Assembly (NCBI GenBank): GCA_016718505.1 | Contig: JADKDE010000001.1 | Location: forward strand, 641,501 to 705,500 | Direction: 5' to 3' | Source of the DNA: Saprospiraceae bacterium | GTDB taxonomy: Bacteria > Bacteroidota > Bacteroidia > Chitinophagales > Saprospiraceae | DNA length: 64,000 bases | Part shown: positions 1 to 7,453 of the stretch, in pieces | Layout: each line of letters opens with the position of its first letter | Position numbering within the stretch: the stretch's first letter is position 1 | The notes under the pieces: model-generated | Database searches by the model: none | What the model was told of the DNA's origin: nothing | The model's input: only the letters and a program-made list of their open reading frames with translations | Made by a program: the position numbers and the translations under genes

Positions 1-1
1 A

Positions 2-619
2 TATCTATATGGGGCTGATATGTTTTTGATGTATATGGCATCGCAGGGGTTTGTGGTGACGACCATCGACACTCGAGGTAGTGCTAGGCGAGGCTTTAAT
101 TTTGAATCGTCCACATTTAGGGAACTCGGAAATTTAGAGTGCCAGGACGTAGCATCTTTGATGTCTTTGATGAAATCATTACCTTATATTGATACTACTA
201 AAATGGCATGCTTCGGGTGGAGCTTTGGGGGATTCATGACGACTTCTTTGATGACAAAGTATCCAGATCTTTTCAAAGTTGGCGTCGCTGGAGGTCCCGT
301 AATGGATTGGGCTTTGTATGAGGTAATGTACACGGAGAGATACATGGATACGCCAATGCAAAATCCACTCGGCTACAATAAATCTAAATTAGTAGATAAA
401 TCTGAAAACCTAAAAGGTCGGTTATTGATTTTACAGGGATTACAAGATGATGTAGTCCTGCCACAGAATGCTGATTTGTTTTTGAACGACGGAGTCAAAA
501 AAAGAAAACTAATTGATTTTTATCCTTATAGTGCCCATCCACACAATGTCAGAGGCAGGGATAGAACTCAAATGTATCAAAAAATAGAAGATTATATCAA
601 AACCCATTTGGGGATTTAA
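2..619 (+). CDS. Dipeptidyl peptidase IV-like serine peptidase (S9 family), C-terminal part
   Basis: This is the C-terminal catalytic part of a prolyl-oligopeptidase-family (S9B, DPP IV-like) peptidase. The reading frame is open to the left edge of the window, so the beta-propeller half lies outside. The nucleophile motif GWSFGG has its serine codon at 221-223, followed by a GLQDDVV stretch that supplies the acidic residue and by AHPHNVRGRDR that supplies the histidine, in the usual Ser-Asp-His order. Such enzymes remove X-Pro dipeptides from peptides and in Bacteroidota are usually periplasmic or outer-membrane associated. The stop codon overlaps the end of the convergent gene by 4 bases. 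Sub-family (DPP IV versus other S9 members) is inferred from motif wording and is less certain than the fold. Confidence 0.9.
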   Translation, partial: YLYGADMFLMYMASQGFVVTTIDTRGSARRGFNFESSTFRELGNLECQDVASLMSLMKSLPYIDTTKMACFGWSFGGFMTTSLMTKYPDLFKVGVAGGPVMDWALYEVMYTERYMDTPMQNPLGYNKSKLVDKSENLKGRLLILQGLQDDVVLPQNADLFLNDGVKKRKLIDFYPYSAHPHNVRGRDRTQMYQKIEDYIKTHLGI

Positions 620-915
620 AAGGGTGGATTGACCAATTGCGTGGTCCAGGCTTCAGGTTTATCACCAAACCATGGTTTGATGGTAGTCCATGTCTGACGA
701 AACAATTCCGACATTCTGTAGTTTTCTAAATCGGGTTCGCTCTGCCAGGTGCTTATGGTAAAAAATACCGAAGGATGGTGATTGGATTGAAATAAATCGA
801 CCTCAACACAACCATGCATATTCAAAATTTTATGCTTTGTTTGGAAAAAAAGGTCTTTAAAATCATCCGACTTTCCCTCAATAAATGTCAACTTTACCAT
901 TCTTTTGATCATCAT
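616..915 (-). CDS. Small antibiotic-biosynthesis-monooxygenase (ABM)-fold protein
   Basis: A 99-residue protein, compact and without signal peptide. The layout (MVKLTFIEGKSDDF near the start, a central VFFTISTWQSEPDLENYR and a terminal aromatic-rich helix) resembles the ABM / dimeric alpha-beta-barrel fold, where small subunits pair to form a cofactor-free oxygenase or heme-binding site. I do not see residues that decide a substrate. It is convergent with the peptidase gene (4-base overlap) and divergent from the ferredoxin reductase gene, with only 54 bases between the two starts. Start is ATG at 915; a second in-frame ATG lies just inside. Family assignment is by overall pattern only. Confidence 0.65.
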   Translation of the reverse strand: MMIKRMVKLTFIEGKSDDFKDLFFQTKHKILNMHGCVEVDLFQSNHHPSVFFTISTWQSEPDLENYRMSELFRQTWTTIKPWFGDKPEAWTTQLVNPPF

Positions 916-969
916 ATATATTCGTTTGTAAATTATTCGTCTTGTATTAGGTAAAAATAATTTTTTTTA

Positions 970-2043
970 ATGTCTATTTTAATAAAAATAACAGATAAGA
1001 TTGTAGAAACGCCAAGTACTAGCTCATTTAGATTTGAGGCAATCGAAGGCGAATTCAAATATCAAGAAGGACAATTTATCACATTAGAAATACCGATTGG
1101 CAAATCCATCTACAAAAGGTCTTATTCATTGAGCTCTTGCAATCTGGATGACTTTACCCAATTTACGGTTAAGCGGGTTGAAGATGGCCTGGTTTCAAAT
1201 TTCTTGATGGATAAAGTCGATATCGGTTCAATTTTTAAAATTTTACCACCCCAGGGGTCTTTTACCTTGCCCAAGGAAACCCAATATTATCATTATGGAT
1301 TCATCGCTGCTGGCAGTGGAATCACGCCCATTTTTAGTATCATCAGATCACTGTTAGAAACCCAACCGCTGTGCACCGTTTATTTGCTGTATTCGGTCAA
1401 TTCTCCCGAAGAAACCATTTTTTTTGATAAAATATCGAGTTTAGTAAACGAATATAGAGGCCAGTTTTATTTGGATATTGCACTTACAAAAGGTAATACC
1501 AGCGGCAATAGCTTTTTGGGTAGTTTTTTGAAAAAAGGCGATCCGCAATTCCAAAAATATGTTTTCGCTTCAAAAAGAATAAATTTCGACACGCTAAAGC
1601 AGTGGATTGAATACCGTGAAATATCCATAAAAGAATCAGAATTTTATATTTGTGGCCCAGAGGGTTTGATGGACCAAGGACTTTCTTTTTTGAAGATGGA
1701 AGGCATACCGGATGAAAATACGCATTTTGAATACTTTAATACCACTGTTTCTGACATCGATGAAAATGCTGAAAAAAGTCAAGTTACAGTTATATTTGAA
1801 GGGCAAACCATAGAGACCTCTTTAGAGCGAAATGTGAATGTGTTGGATAAAATGTTGGATCTAGGCTATGATATGCCGTACAGCTGTAAAAATGGGGCTT
1901 GTTCGACCTGTATTGCCAAATTATTGTCTGGTGAAGTAAAGATGAAGGTCAGTCATGGGCTGGATCCTGATGAAATAAACCAAGGATATATTCTCACCTG
2001 CCAAGCTCTGATTATTAGCGAAAAAGCAGTCATCGAGTACTAA
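970..2043 (+). CDS. PaaE/PaaK-type ferredoxin--NAD(P)H reductase with C-terminal 2Fe-2S domain
   Basis: A three-domain electron-transfer flavoprotein of 357 residues. Residues about 1-100 form the FAD-binding barrel, including the KRSYSLSS motif that binds flavin. Residues about 105-240 form the NAD(P)H-binding domain (GFIAAGSGITPIFS, and YICGPEGLM near its end). The last 90 residues are a plant-type ferredoxin with the cluster motif CKNGACSTCIAKL followed by a distal LTCQA cysteine. This order matches the reductase of the phenylacetyl-CoA epoxidase complex (PaaE) and related hydroxylase reductases. No paaABCD genes are nearby, so the partner is unknown and it may serve another oxygenase. It is monocistronic by spacing. 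Confidence 0.9.
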   Translation: MSILIKITDKIVETPSTSSFRFEAIEGEFKYQEGQFITLEIPIGKSIYKRSYSLSSCNLDDFTQFTVKRVEDGLVSNFLMDKVDIGSIFKILPPQGSFTLPKETQYYHYGFIAAGSGITPIFSIIRSLLETQPLCTVYLLYSVNSPEETIFFDKISSLVNEYRGQFYLDIALTKGNTSGNSFLGSFLKKGDPQFQKYVFASKRINFDTLKQWIEYREISIKESEFYICGPEGLMDQGLSFLKMEGIPDENTHFEYFNTTVSDIDENAEKSQVTVIFEGQTIETSLERNVNVLDKMLDLGYDMPYSCKNGACSTCIAKLLSGEVKMKVSHGLDPDEINQGYILTCQALIISEKAVIEY

Positions 2044-2134
2044 TATTTTGTTAAATAGTCCGATTAGTGCCTTCTCTCAAATTCCTTTGCGTTAATTTTG
2101 CCAATAATATTTGTAAATAATCGTTGTTGAACTA

Positions 2135-2557
2135 ATGAATTTTTTAAAAAAAATAATACCCGTTTTAATCCTTGTATTAGGTCTTGGTGCTTGGTATGGC
2201 TATAAAGAGTATAATCGAGGACACGAAGATTTGACTTCAGCCTCCTCCGAAGTTTTTATAGATGCGAAGGATTTATTTGATCAATTTACCACCGATGAGG
2301 CAGGATCTAATGCGAAATATTTAGACAAAATCATCACGGTTAAAGGTACGATTGCCGCCATCGAAAAGGACGAGAAAGGACTTATTACTTTTTTGTTGGA
2401 TGTAAAAAATGACATGGCCAATGTAACCTGTCAAATGGATGAAAAAAAAATGGAGCAGGCCTTAAAATTTAAAGTTGGAGACAATATCCAAATCAAGGGT
2501 CAATGCTCTGGCTTCCTCATGGATGTGGTACTTATCAGGTGCGTCATTGAAAATTAA
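2135..2557 (+). CDS. Membrane-anchored OB-fold protein (tRNA_anti-like family)
   Basis: A 140-residue protein with an N-terminal hydrophobic anchor (about residues 4-22, KKIIPVLILVLGLGAWYG) and a soluble domain with the pattern YLDKIITVKGTIAAIE ... ITFLLDV ... VGDNIQIKGQCSGF. This beta-barrel pattern is that of the OB-fold 'tRNA_anti-like' proteins common in Bacteroidota, in which ligand binding is not well defined. It sits 17 bases before the YceI gene and is probably in one transcript with it. The pairing of an OB-fold anchor protein with YceI recurs in Bacteroidota as far as I recall, and both are exported. Function is unproven. Confidence 0.75.
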   Translation: MNFLKKIIPVLILVLGLGAWYGYKEYNRGHEDLTSASSEVFIDAKDLFDQFTTDEAGSNAKYLDKIITVKGTIAAIEKDEKGLITFLLDVKNDMANVTCQMDEKKMEQALKFKVGDNIQIKGQCSGFLMDVVLIRCVIEN

Positions 2558-2574
2558 TAAAATGTTATAAAGCG

Positions 2575-3129
2575 ATGAATATTAGAATTGTTATAGTTTT
2601 ATTTGGGCTACTTTCTTTAAATTTTGCTCAAGCACAGAATAGAATATTTACTAAAACAGGTAAAATCACCTTTGATGCTACTGGAAACTTGGAGAAAATC
2701 CAAGGCGTAAACAAAAAGGTAACCTGTGCCATAGACAAGTCAACTGGGGCGGTTGAGTTTGCTGCTTTGATGAAAGCATTCCAGTTTGAAAAAGCCTTGA
2801 TGGAAGAGCATTTTAATGACAATTATGTCGAAAGCGATAAGTTCCCCAAAGCTAGTTTTAAGGGACGGATAACCAATGCTCAGGCAATCAACTGGTCCAA
2901 GGACGGGAAGTATTCCGCCAATGTCGAAGGCGATTTGACGATACACGGCATTACCAAAAGGATTAGTTCTAAAGGTAACTTTGTTATCGAGAATGGCGTC
3001 GTCTCTGCCAAATCAAGCATCTCTATTAATTTAAAAGATTATGGAATAGAAATACCTGCTCTTGTGAAAGAAAACATCAGCGAAAAAGTTTCTATCGATA
3101 TCGACGTATTACTCAATAGCGTCAAATAA
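2575..3129 (+). CDS. YceI family periplasmic protein
   Basis: A 184-residue exported protein. It has an N-terminal signal peptide ending near FAQAQN, and then the YceI lipocalin-like barrel: TKTGKITFDATG, a central FEKALMEEHFNDNYVESDKFPKAS region with FKGRI, and a later GDLTIHGITKRIS with the hallmark HG(I/V)T motif. YceI proteins bind isoprenoid or long amphipathic lipids in the periplasm. The KFPKASFKG segment is the most diagnostic. It follows the OB-fold gene by 17 bases and is followed by a palindrome (TATCTCGAGATA at 3131-3142) just after the stop. Confidence 0.92.
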   Translation: MNIRIVIVLFGLLSLNFAQAQNRIFTKTGKITFDATGNLEKIQGVNKKVTCAIDKSTGAVEFAALMKAFQFEKALMEEHFNDNYVESDKFPKASFKGRITNAQAINWSKDGKYSANVEGDLTIHGITKRISSKGNFVIENGVVSAKSSISINLKDYGIEIPALVKENISEKVSIDIDVLLNSVK

Positions 3130-3158
3130 TTATCTCGAGATATCTAATTCAGAATTCT

Positions 3159-3166
3159 TATCTTTG
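3159..3166 (+). promoter_or_regulatory. Bacteroidetes-type -7 box (TATCTTTG) upstream of the phosphoglycerate dehydrogenase-like gene
   Basis: TATCTTTG matches TAnnTTTG exactly and lies 81 bases before the start codon. No TTG element stands at the proper distance upstream, so only the -7 half is supported. A perfect 12-bp palindrome, TATCTCGAGATA (3131-3142), sits 16 bases further upstream and could be an operator. Confidence 0.5.
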
Positions 3167-3247
3167 CGCATTAAATAGTGCATTTTACTAAAACTTTGTT
3201 CATTTTAGACCTTTTTTTACGTATAAAAGGTCAATAAATAAGGAATT

Positions 3248-4198
3248 ATGATAAGAATTTTAGCCAACGACGGCATTCATGCAGATGCACTCATGTTATT
3301 AGAAGAGGCAAGCATAGAGGTAGTTACTACCAAAATACCACAGGATGATTTGATTCAAAAATTGCAAGATTTTGATGGGATAATCGTCCGAAGTGCTACA
3401 AAAGTACGCAAGGAACTAATCGAAGCTTGTCCGAGGTTAAAAATCATCGTCAGAGCTGGTGTTGGTCTAGACAATGTGGACGTAGATTTTGCCAAATCAA
3501 AAAATATATCGGTATTCAATACGCCTGGTGCAAGCACGAGGGCTGTAGCGGAACTTACCCTGGCACATATCTTTGCTTTATCTAGAAACCTGCATACCGC
3601 CAATAGAAGTTTGGCGGGTAAAAATCCTGATTTTGCAGCCTTAAAAAAGTCTCTTGCAGGTGGTATGGAGTTGAAAGACAAAACGGTAGGAATCATTGGA
3701 TTTGGGAGGATTGGTCAAGAATTGGCCAAGCTATGTCTGCCTATGGGTATGAAAGTTATCGCTTATGATCCCTATGTAGATAAGGGAGTTATTCATTATG
3801 ACGTGTTTGGAGACACGGCGATAAAATTGACCGTAGAGATTAATACAACGGATTTTAACAAAGTCATTCAAAAGGCAAATTTTATTTGCGTTCATATTTC
3901 AGGAAAGGATGTAATCATTGGAAAAGAGCAAATGCTTCAGATGAAGAAAGGTGCTTGCCTGATTAATACTTCGCGAGGTGGCGTTATTAGTGAAAGCGAT
4001 TTGATAGAAATGCTGGACAATGGACATTTGGGAGGAGCAGCCTTAGATGTTTTTACTAATGAACCCAATCCTAATCCAGACTTATTGAATCATCCAAAAA
4101 TATCCGTAACTCCGCATATCGGTGCTGAAACAAAACAAGCACAGGTAAAAATAGCCATGGAGTTGGCGGATAAGATTATTCATTTTTTTGAAAATTGA
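3248..4198 (+). CDS. serA: D-3-phosphoglycerate dehydrogenase-like D-2-hydroxyacid dehydrogenase
   Basis: A 316-residue NAD-dependent D-2-hydroxyacid dehydrogenase, closest in pattern to short-form 3-phosphoglycerate dehydrogenase, the first step of serine synthesis. Visible landmarks are the substrate-side IIVRAGVGLDNVDVD segment, the Rossmann motif GIIGFGRIGQELAK at about residue 150, the INTSRGGVI segment, a catalytic glutamate in FTNEPNPNP and the catalytic histidine in TPHIGAE. It ends shortly after this histidine, so the regulatory ACT domain of long SerA proteins is missing; short forms of this kind are common in Bacteroidota. It is convergent with the M16 gene, 10 bases apart. Exact substrate within the family is inferred. 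Confidence 0.85.
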   Translation: MIRILANDGIHADALMLLEEASIEVVTTKIPQDDLIQKLQDFDGIIVRSATKVRKELIEACPRLKIIVRAGVGLDNVDVDFAKSKNISVFNTPGASTRAVAELTLAHIFALSRNLHTANRSLAGKNPDFAALKKSLAGGMELKDKTVGIIGFGRIGQELAKLCLPMGMKVIAYDPYVDKGVIHYDVFGDTAIKLTVEINTTDFNKVIQKANFICVHISGKDVIIGKEQMLQMKKGACLINTSRGGVISESDLIEMLDNGHLGGAALDVFTNEPNPNPDLLNHPKISVTPHIGAETKQAQVKIAMELADKIIHFFEN

Positions 4199-4208
4199 TC
4201 CAATAGCT

Positions 4209-5507
4209 CTAGGAAACAATTACCGTTGTCCAGTCTTCCATTTTAAGATAATTCTGCGCAAGGCTTTGAAGTTCACCGGCTTCTATGGTTTGAATTTTAT
4301 TGACCAAAGTATCGAAAAATGTAAGAGGTAGGTCATCTGCCACTATAGATTTTACCAAATCTGAGGTATTGAGCGGGCCATCCATCGCAGCCAATAAATA
4401 TCCATTCAAATAGTTTTTGACCATTTGCAATTCTGGCAAAGGGATGGGTTCGTCTTGGAGTTTTTTTATTTCATCAGAAATCAAACCCAAGCATTTTTGA
4501 ACATTTTTGGGCGAACATTCCACGCTGGTCATAAAATAAGCGGAGTATTTATGAGCATCCAAAGAAGAATAGACGCCATAGGTATAGCCTTTGTCTTCTC
4601 TAAGGTTGAGGTTTAATCTCGAACCAAAATATCCCCCAAGAATGGTATTCAAGATATATAAGCCAGGGAAATCTGCGTGATTCCTTTGTATGGTTCTACC
4701 TCCGAGTTTTATTGCAGCTTGATTTTTTTGTTTTCCTTTTATTTGAAATATCTCACCTGCATGGTTCTCGAATTTTTCAGGAAAAAGGTAAGAGGCTGCC
4801 AAAGATGTTTTTTGGGGAATATCGGCCAACAGTCCAGAAACAATAGAAATGATCTCGTCGTCAATGTCTCCCGATAGGATAACTTTGGCACCGTTGGATA
4901 CCATATGTCTTTGATAGTGATCAGCCAAATCTTTTCTTTCTAAGCCTTCGATCAATTCTTTGGAAGTATTGTATCCATAAGGATGATCCTGCCTGTATAA
5001 AAGACCCGTAAATTCTCGATAGGCTACGATTTCATTTTTGGAAGTATCGAGGGCCAGCTTTTGTATTTGATTTTTCTTATAAATATTCAACTCCTCCTCT
5101 GGAAAAGTAGCCAACCGAAGGATTTCTTTTACGATTGGTATGAGGGCTGAAAAATAAGGCTTCAGGGAATAAAAGATTACAGAAATATGATCCGTTTGTT
5201 CAGGAACGTGTAAAGAAGCGCCGTAATAGTCGAATTTTTCTGCGATTTGGTGGGAGCTAAATTTTTTTGTTCCATCTTTCATCAATGAAGCACAAGCCTT
5301 GGCCACAACCTTTTTAGACTCAAAAGTTCGACCTGCGGGAAATAAAATTTCAAGCTTGAGGATGGGATGTTTGCCCTTTTTTATCAAATAGCCATTGATA
5401 TTTTCATTGAAAACATATTCTTGTATATGATCCAATTTTAAATTAAAGCTTTCAGAAATTATGGGGCCAAGTTTTCTCTCCGCCAGGGTAAGATTTCTAT
5501 GCGTCAT
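4209..5507 (-). CDS. M16 family peptidase homologue lacking the zinc motif
   Basis: A 432-residue pitrilysin-fold (M16B-like) protein. Two M16 half-domains are visible: the N-terminal one with a LEILFPAGRTFES strand, and the C-terminal one with FGSRLNLNLREDKGYTYGVYS, which carries the typical R..Y substrate-binding pair. In the N-terminal half the place of the HxxEH zinc motif is taken by ACASLMKDGTKKFSS, so both histidines and the glutamate are absent. It is therefore likely the non-catalytic partner of an M16 heterodimer, with the active subunit encoded elsewhere. There is no clear signal peptide. Its start codon overlaps the lipA stop by 4 bases, so the two genes are probably co-transcribed. 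Confidence 0.88.
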   Translation of the reverse strand: MTHRNLTLAERKLGPIISESFNLKLDHIQEYVFNENINGYLIKKGKHPILKLEILFPAGRTFESKKVVAKACASLMKDGTKKFSSHQIAEKFDYYGASLHVPEQTDHISVIFYSLKPYFSALIPIVKEILRLATFPEEELNIYKKNQIQKLALDTSKNEIVAYREFTGLLYRQDHPYGYNTSKELIEGLERKDLADHYQRHMVSNGAKVILSGDIDDEIISIVSGLLADIPQKTSLAASYLFPEKFENHAGEIFQIKGKQKNQAAIKLGGRTIQRNHADFPGLYILNTILGGYFGSRLNLNLREDKGYTYGVYSSLDAHKYSAYFMTSVECSPKNVQKCLGLISDEIKKLQDEPIPLPELQMVKNYLNGYLLAAMDGPLNTSDLVKSIVADDLPLTFFDTLVNKIQTIEAGELQSLAQNYLKMEDWTTVIVS

Positions 5508-6388
5508 ATATGTCTTTCAGCGTGGTATGATGATCTGACCAATGGACCACTTTCTACGAAGTCAAATCCTTTTGCAAGTCCGATTTCTTTATATTCTGCA
5601 AATAAGGCTGGGGGCACAAATTCTGCGACGGCTAAGTGCATTTTCGTGGGTTGTAGGTATTGCCCAAGCGTCAATACATCGCAACCATGGGCCAGTAAGT
5701 CATCCATGGCTTGGATTACTTCCTCCTTGGTTTCTCCTAGACCTAGCATTATCCCAGATTTAGTTCTTTTACCATATTCCTTGGTTCGTTTTATTTGTTC
5801 CAAGCTTCTAGCATATTTGGCTTGTGGGCGCACTAATCGATACAGACGCTCTACGGTCTCCATATTGTGAGATACGACTTCCTGACCTGCTGAAATCATG
5901 GTTTCTAGCGCATCCCAACTCGATTTAACATCAGGAATTAGCGTTTCGATGGTGGTATCAGGACATAGACTTTTGATGTTCCTTACGGTTTGGTGCCATA
6001 TCGCAGCACCGCGATCTTTTAGTTCGTCCCTATTGACAGAAGTGATGACGGCGTGTTTGACTTTCATCAGAAATACTGCTTGTGCAACTCTGAGTGGCTC
6101 ATCTTCGTCGTATTCAGTTGGGCGACCCGTTTTTACAGCACAAAAAGAACAAGAACGGGTACAGACATTGCCCAAAATCATAAAAGTAGCCGTCCCTTCG
6201 CCCCAGCATTCGCCCATATTGGGGCAATTCCCACTTTGACAAATCGTGTGTAATTTATATTCATCGACCAGAGATCTAACTTTTCGATAGCTCTCACCCG
6301 TTGGAAGTTTGACTCTTAACCAATCTGGTTTTTTTTTATGCTTGGTGGCAGTGTCATCAACTGCACCAATTATGGGTAATTCAATCAT
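5504..6388 (-). CDS. lipA: Lipoyl synthase
   Basis: A 294-residue radical-SAM enzyme that inserts two sulfur atoms into octanoyl groups on lipoyl domains. Both iron-sulfur cluster motifs are visible: the auxiliary-cluster triad in CQSGNCPNMGEC near residue 53, and the radical-SAM motif CTRSCSFC near residue 76. The C-terminal RSSYHAE contains the conserved RSSY serine that ligates the auxiliary cluster. Length is normal for LipA. LipB is not in this window. It precedes the M16 gene with a 4-base overlap (ATGA). Confidence 0.97.
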   Translation of the reverse strand: MIELPIIGAVDDTATKHKKKPDWLRVKLPTGESYRKVRSLVDEYKLHTICQSGNCPNMGECWGEGTATFMILGNVCTRSCSFCAVKTGRPTEYDEDEPLRVAQAVFLMKVKHAVITSVNRDELKDRGAAIWHQTVRNIKSLCPDTTIETLIPDVKSSWDALETMISAGQEVVSHNMETVERLYRLVRPQAKYARSLEQIKRTKEYGKRTKSGIMLGLGETKEEVIQAMDDLLAHGCDVLTLGQYLQPTKMHLAVAEFVPPALFAEYKEIGLAKGFDFVESGPLVRSSYHAERHI

Positions 6389-6404
6389 CGGTGAAAATAT
6401 TTTG

Positions 6405-7202
6405 CTAAGACCTTTTTCCTATTTGAAATGTCAAATATAAATTAAATAATAAAGCATTATTTTTTTGATTGGCCATAAGTGGCATCTCTTGGAAATAAAA
6501 ATCACTGCTAATGCCTACTTCTGCGCTCTTAATAAATACAGGGGATGACCCAAAGGAGAAGTGTGCCCCTATTTTACCCGTTAGGCCAGGTACAAGTTTT
6601 ATTTGATCTATGCCTTTAAATATCGAAGAATGTCCAAAGATCCTCGTAATGTCTAAGAATACATCTTTGTTATCCTCACTGTATTTTTCATCTACCAAAA
6701 TAGGATCACCAGGCTTTCCATCGGGTCTTGATAATTTTAAGTAATAAGGTTTTAAAATGCCAAGTGCAACCCCATACATATAGGTAAGACCAACAGAAAC
6801 TCCCTTCGTTCTAGCCTTTTCGGCATAGTACTTTCGTACCCCTTTATACATTCTAAAAGTATAAAGATTGTTTATTTTGCCGTATTTGAAAGCTGTGGAA
6901 GTCTGACCAGTGGTGGGGATGATATATTTGAAATTCTGCTTTTTTTCTTTGGCGTGGTGAATTTCACCAACTTCATATTGTGTAAAAGTCGTTTTGGTCA
7001 AAGATTTTATTTTGGCCTTGGTAAACGAGAAAGTAAATCCTTGGGTATTCAATGAAAAATTGATAGTCCATTCCTTATTGTACAATATACCCATCTTACT
7101 AGCTTCTTGCAATGGCTTAGGCTGAAACGTATTTTGACCCATACCCCAAAAAGTGCCCAAAAGGCACCCAATGATTAGGCATATATTTTTTAATTCTTTC
7201 AT
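6405..7202 (-). CDS. Exported protein of unknown function, probable outer-membrane beta-barrel
   Basis: I do not recognise a named family. The protein begins with a signal peptide (MKELKNICLIIGCLLGTFWG, then GMGQN) and then alternates hydrophobic and polar residues as a small beta-barrel would. It ends in a strand-like NLYLTFQIGKRS, which suits an outer-membrane sorting signal. The ATG at 7202 is preferred over an in-frame TTG three codons upstream because it gives a clean signal peptide. It lies 16 bases upstream of lipA on the same strand and could share its transcript. Confidence 0.6.
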   Translation of the reverse strand: MKELKNICLIIGCLLGTFWGMGQNTFQPKPLQEASKMGILYNKEWTINFSLNTQGFTFSFTKAKIKSLTKTTFTQYEVGEIHHAKEKKQNFKYIIPTTGQTSTAFKYGKINNLYTFRMYKGVRKYYAEKARTKGVSVGLTYMYGVALGILKPYYLKLSRPDGKPGDPILVDEKYSEDNKDVFLDITRIFGHSSIFKGIDQIKLVPGLTGKIGAHFSFGSSPVFIKSAEVGISSDFYFQEMPLMANQKNNALLFNLYLTFQIGKRS

Positions 7203-7330
7203 GAAATTCAACTATAACAACTTAAGTCCAATCGATATTGTTTTTAGTTTTGAAAATTACAATTATTATCTAAAGGTAAGTATATTTTTAGAATTACTTT
7301 TTTGATCTTAGGTAATAATCGACCCCTTAA

Positions 7331-7363
7331 TTGAGTTTTTATCTGTTTTTTGCTTTATTTTTG
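7331..7363 (+). promoter_or_regulatory. Bacteroidetes-type promoter of ileS (TTG - 22 nt - TATTTTTG)
   Basis: TTG at 7331-7333 and TATTTTTG at 7356-7363 are separated by 22 bases, within the known TTG/TAnnTTTG spacing for the Bacteroidetes housekeeping sigma factor. It would start a transcript with an untranslated leader of roughly 80 bases before ileS. I saw no T-box structure in the leader. Confidence 0.6.
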
Positions 7364-7453
7364 CACGTTATTATGCTCTCCGTCTCAACTGCTTAGTACC
7401 AAAGATATTCTAAATTAAGCAAATCGTATTTTTTATAAAACTATCTGAAACGT

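Noticed and set aside
5499..6253. Long open frames opposite lipA (plus strand)
   Set aside because: They lie fully antisense to a certain lipA gene and encode nothing recognisable.
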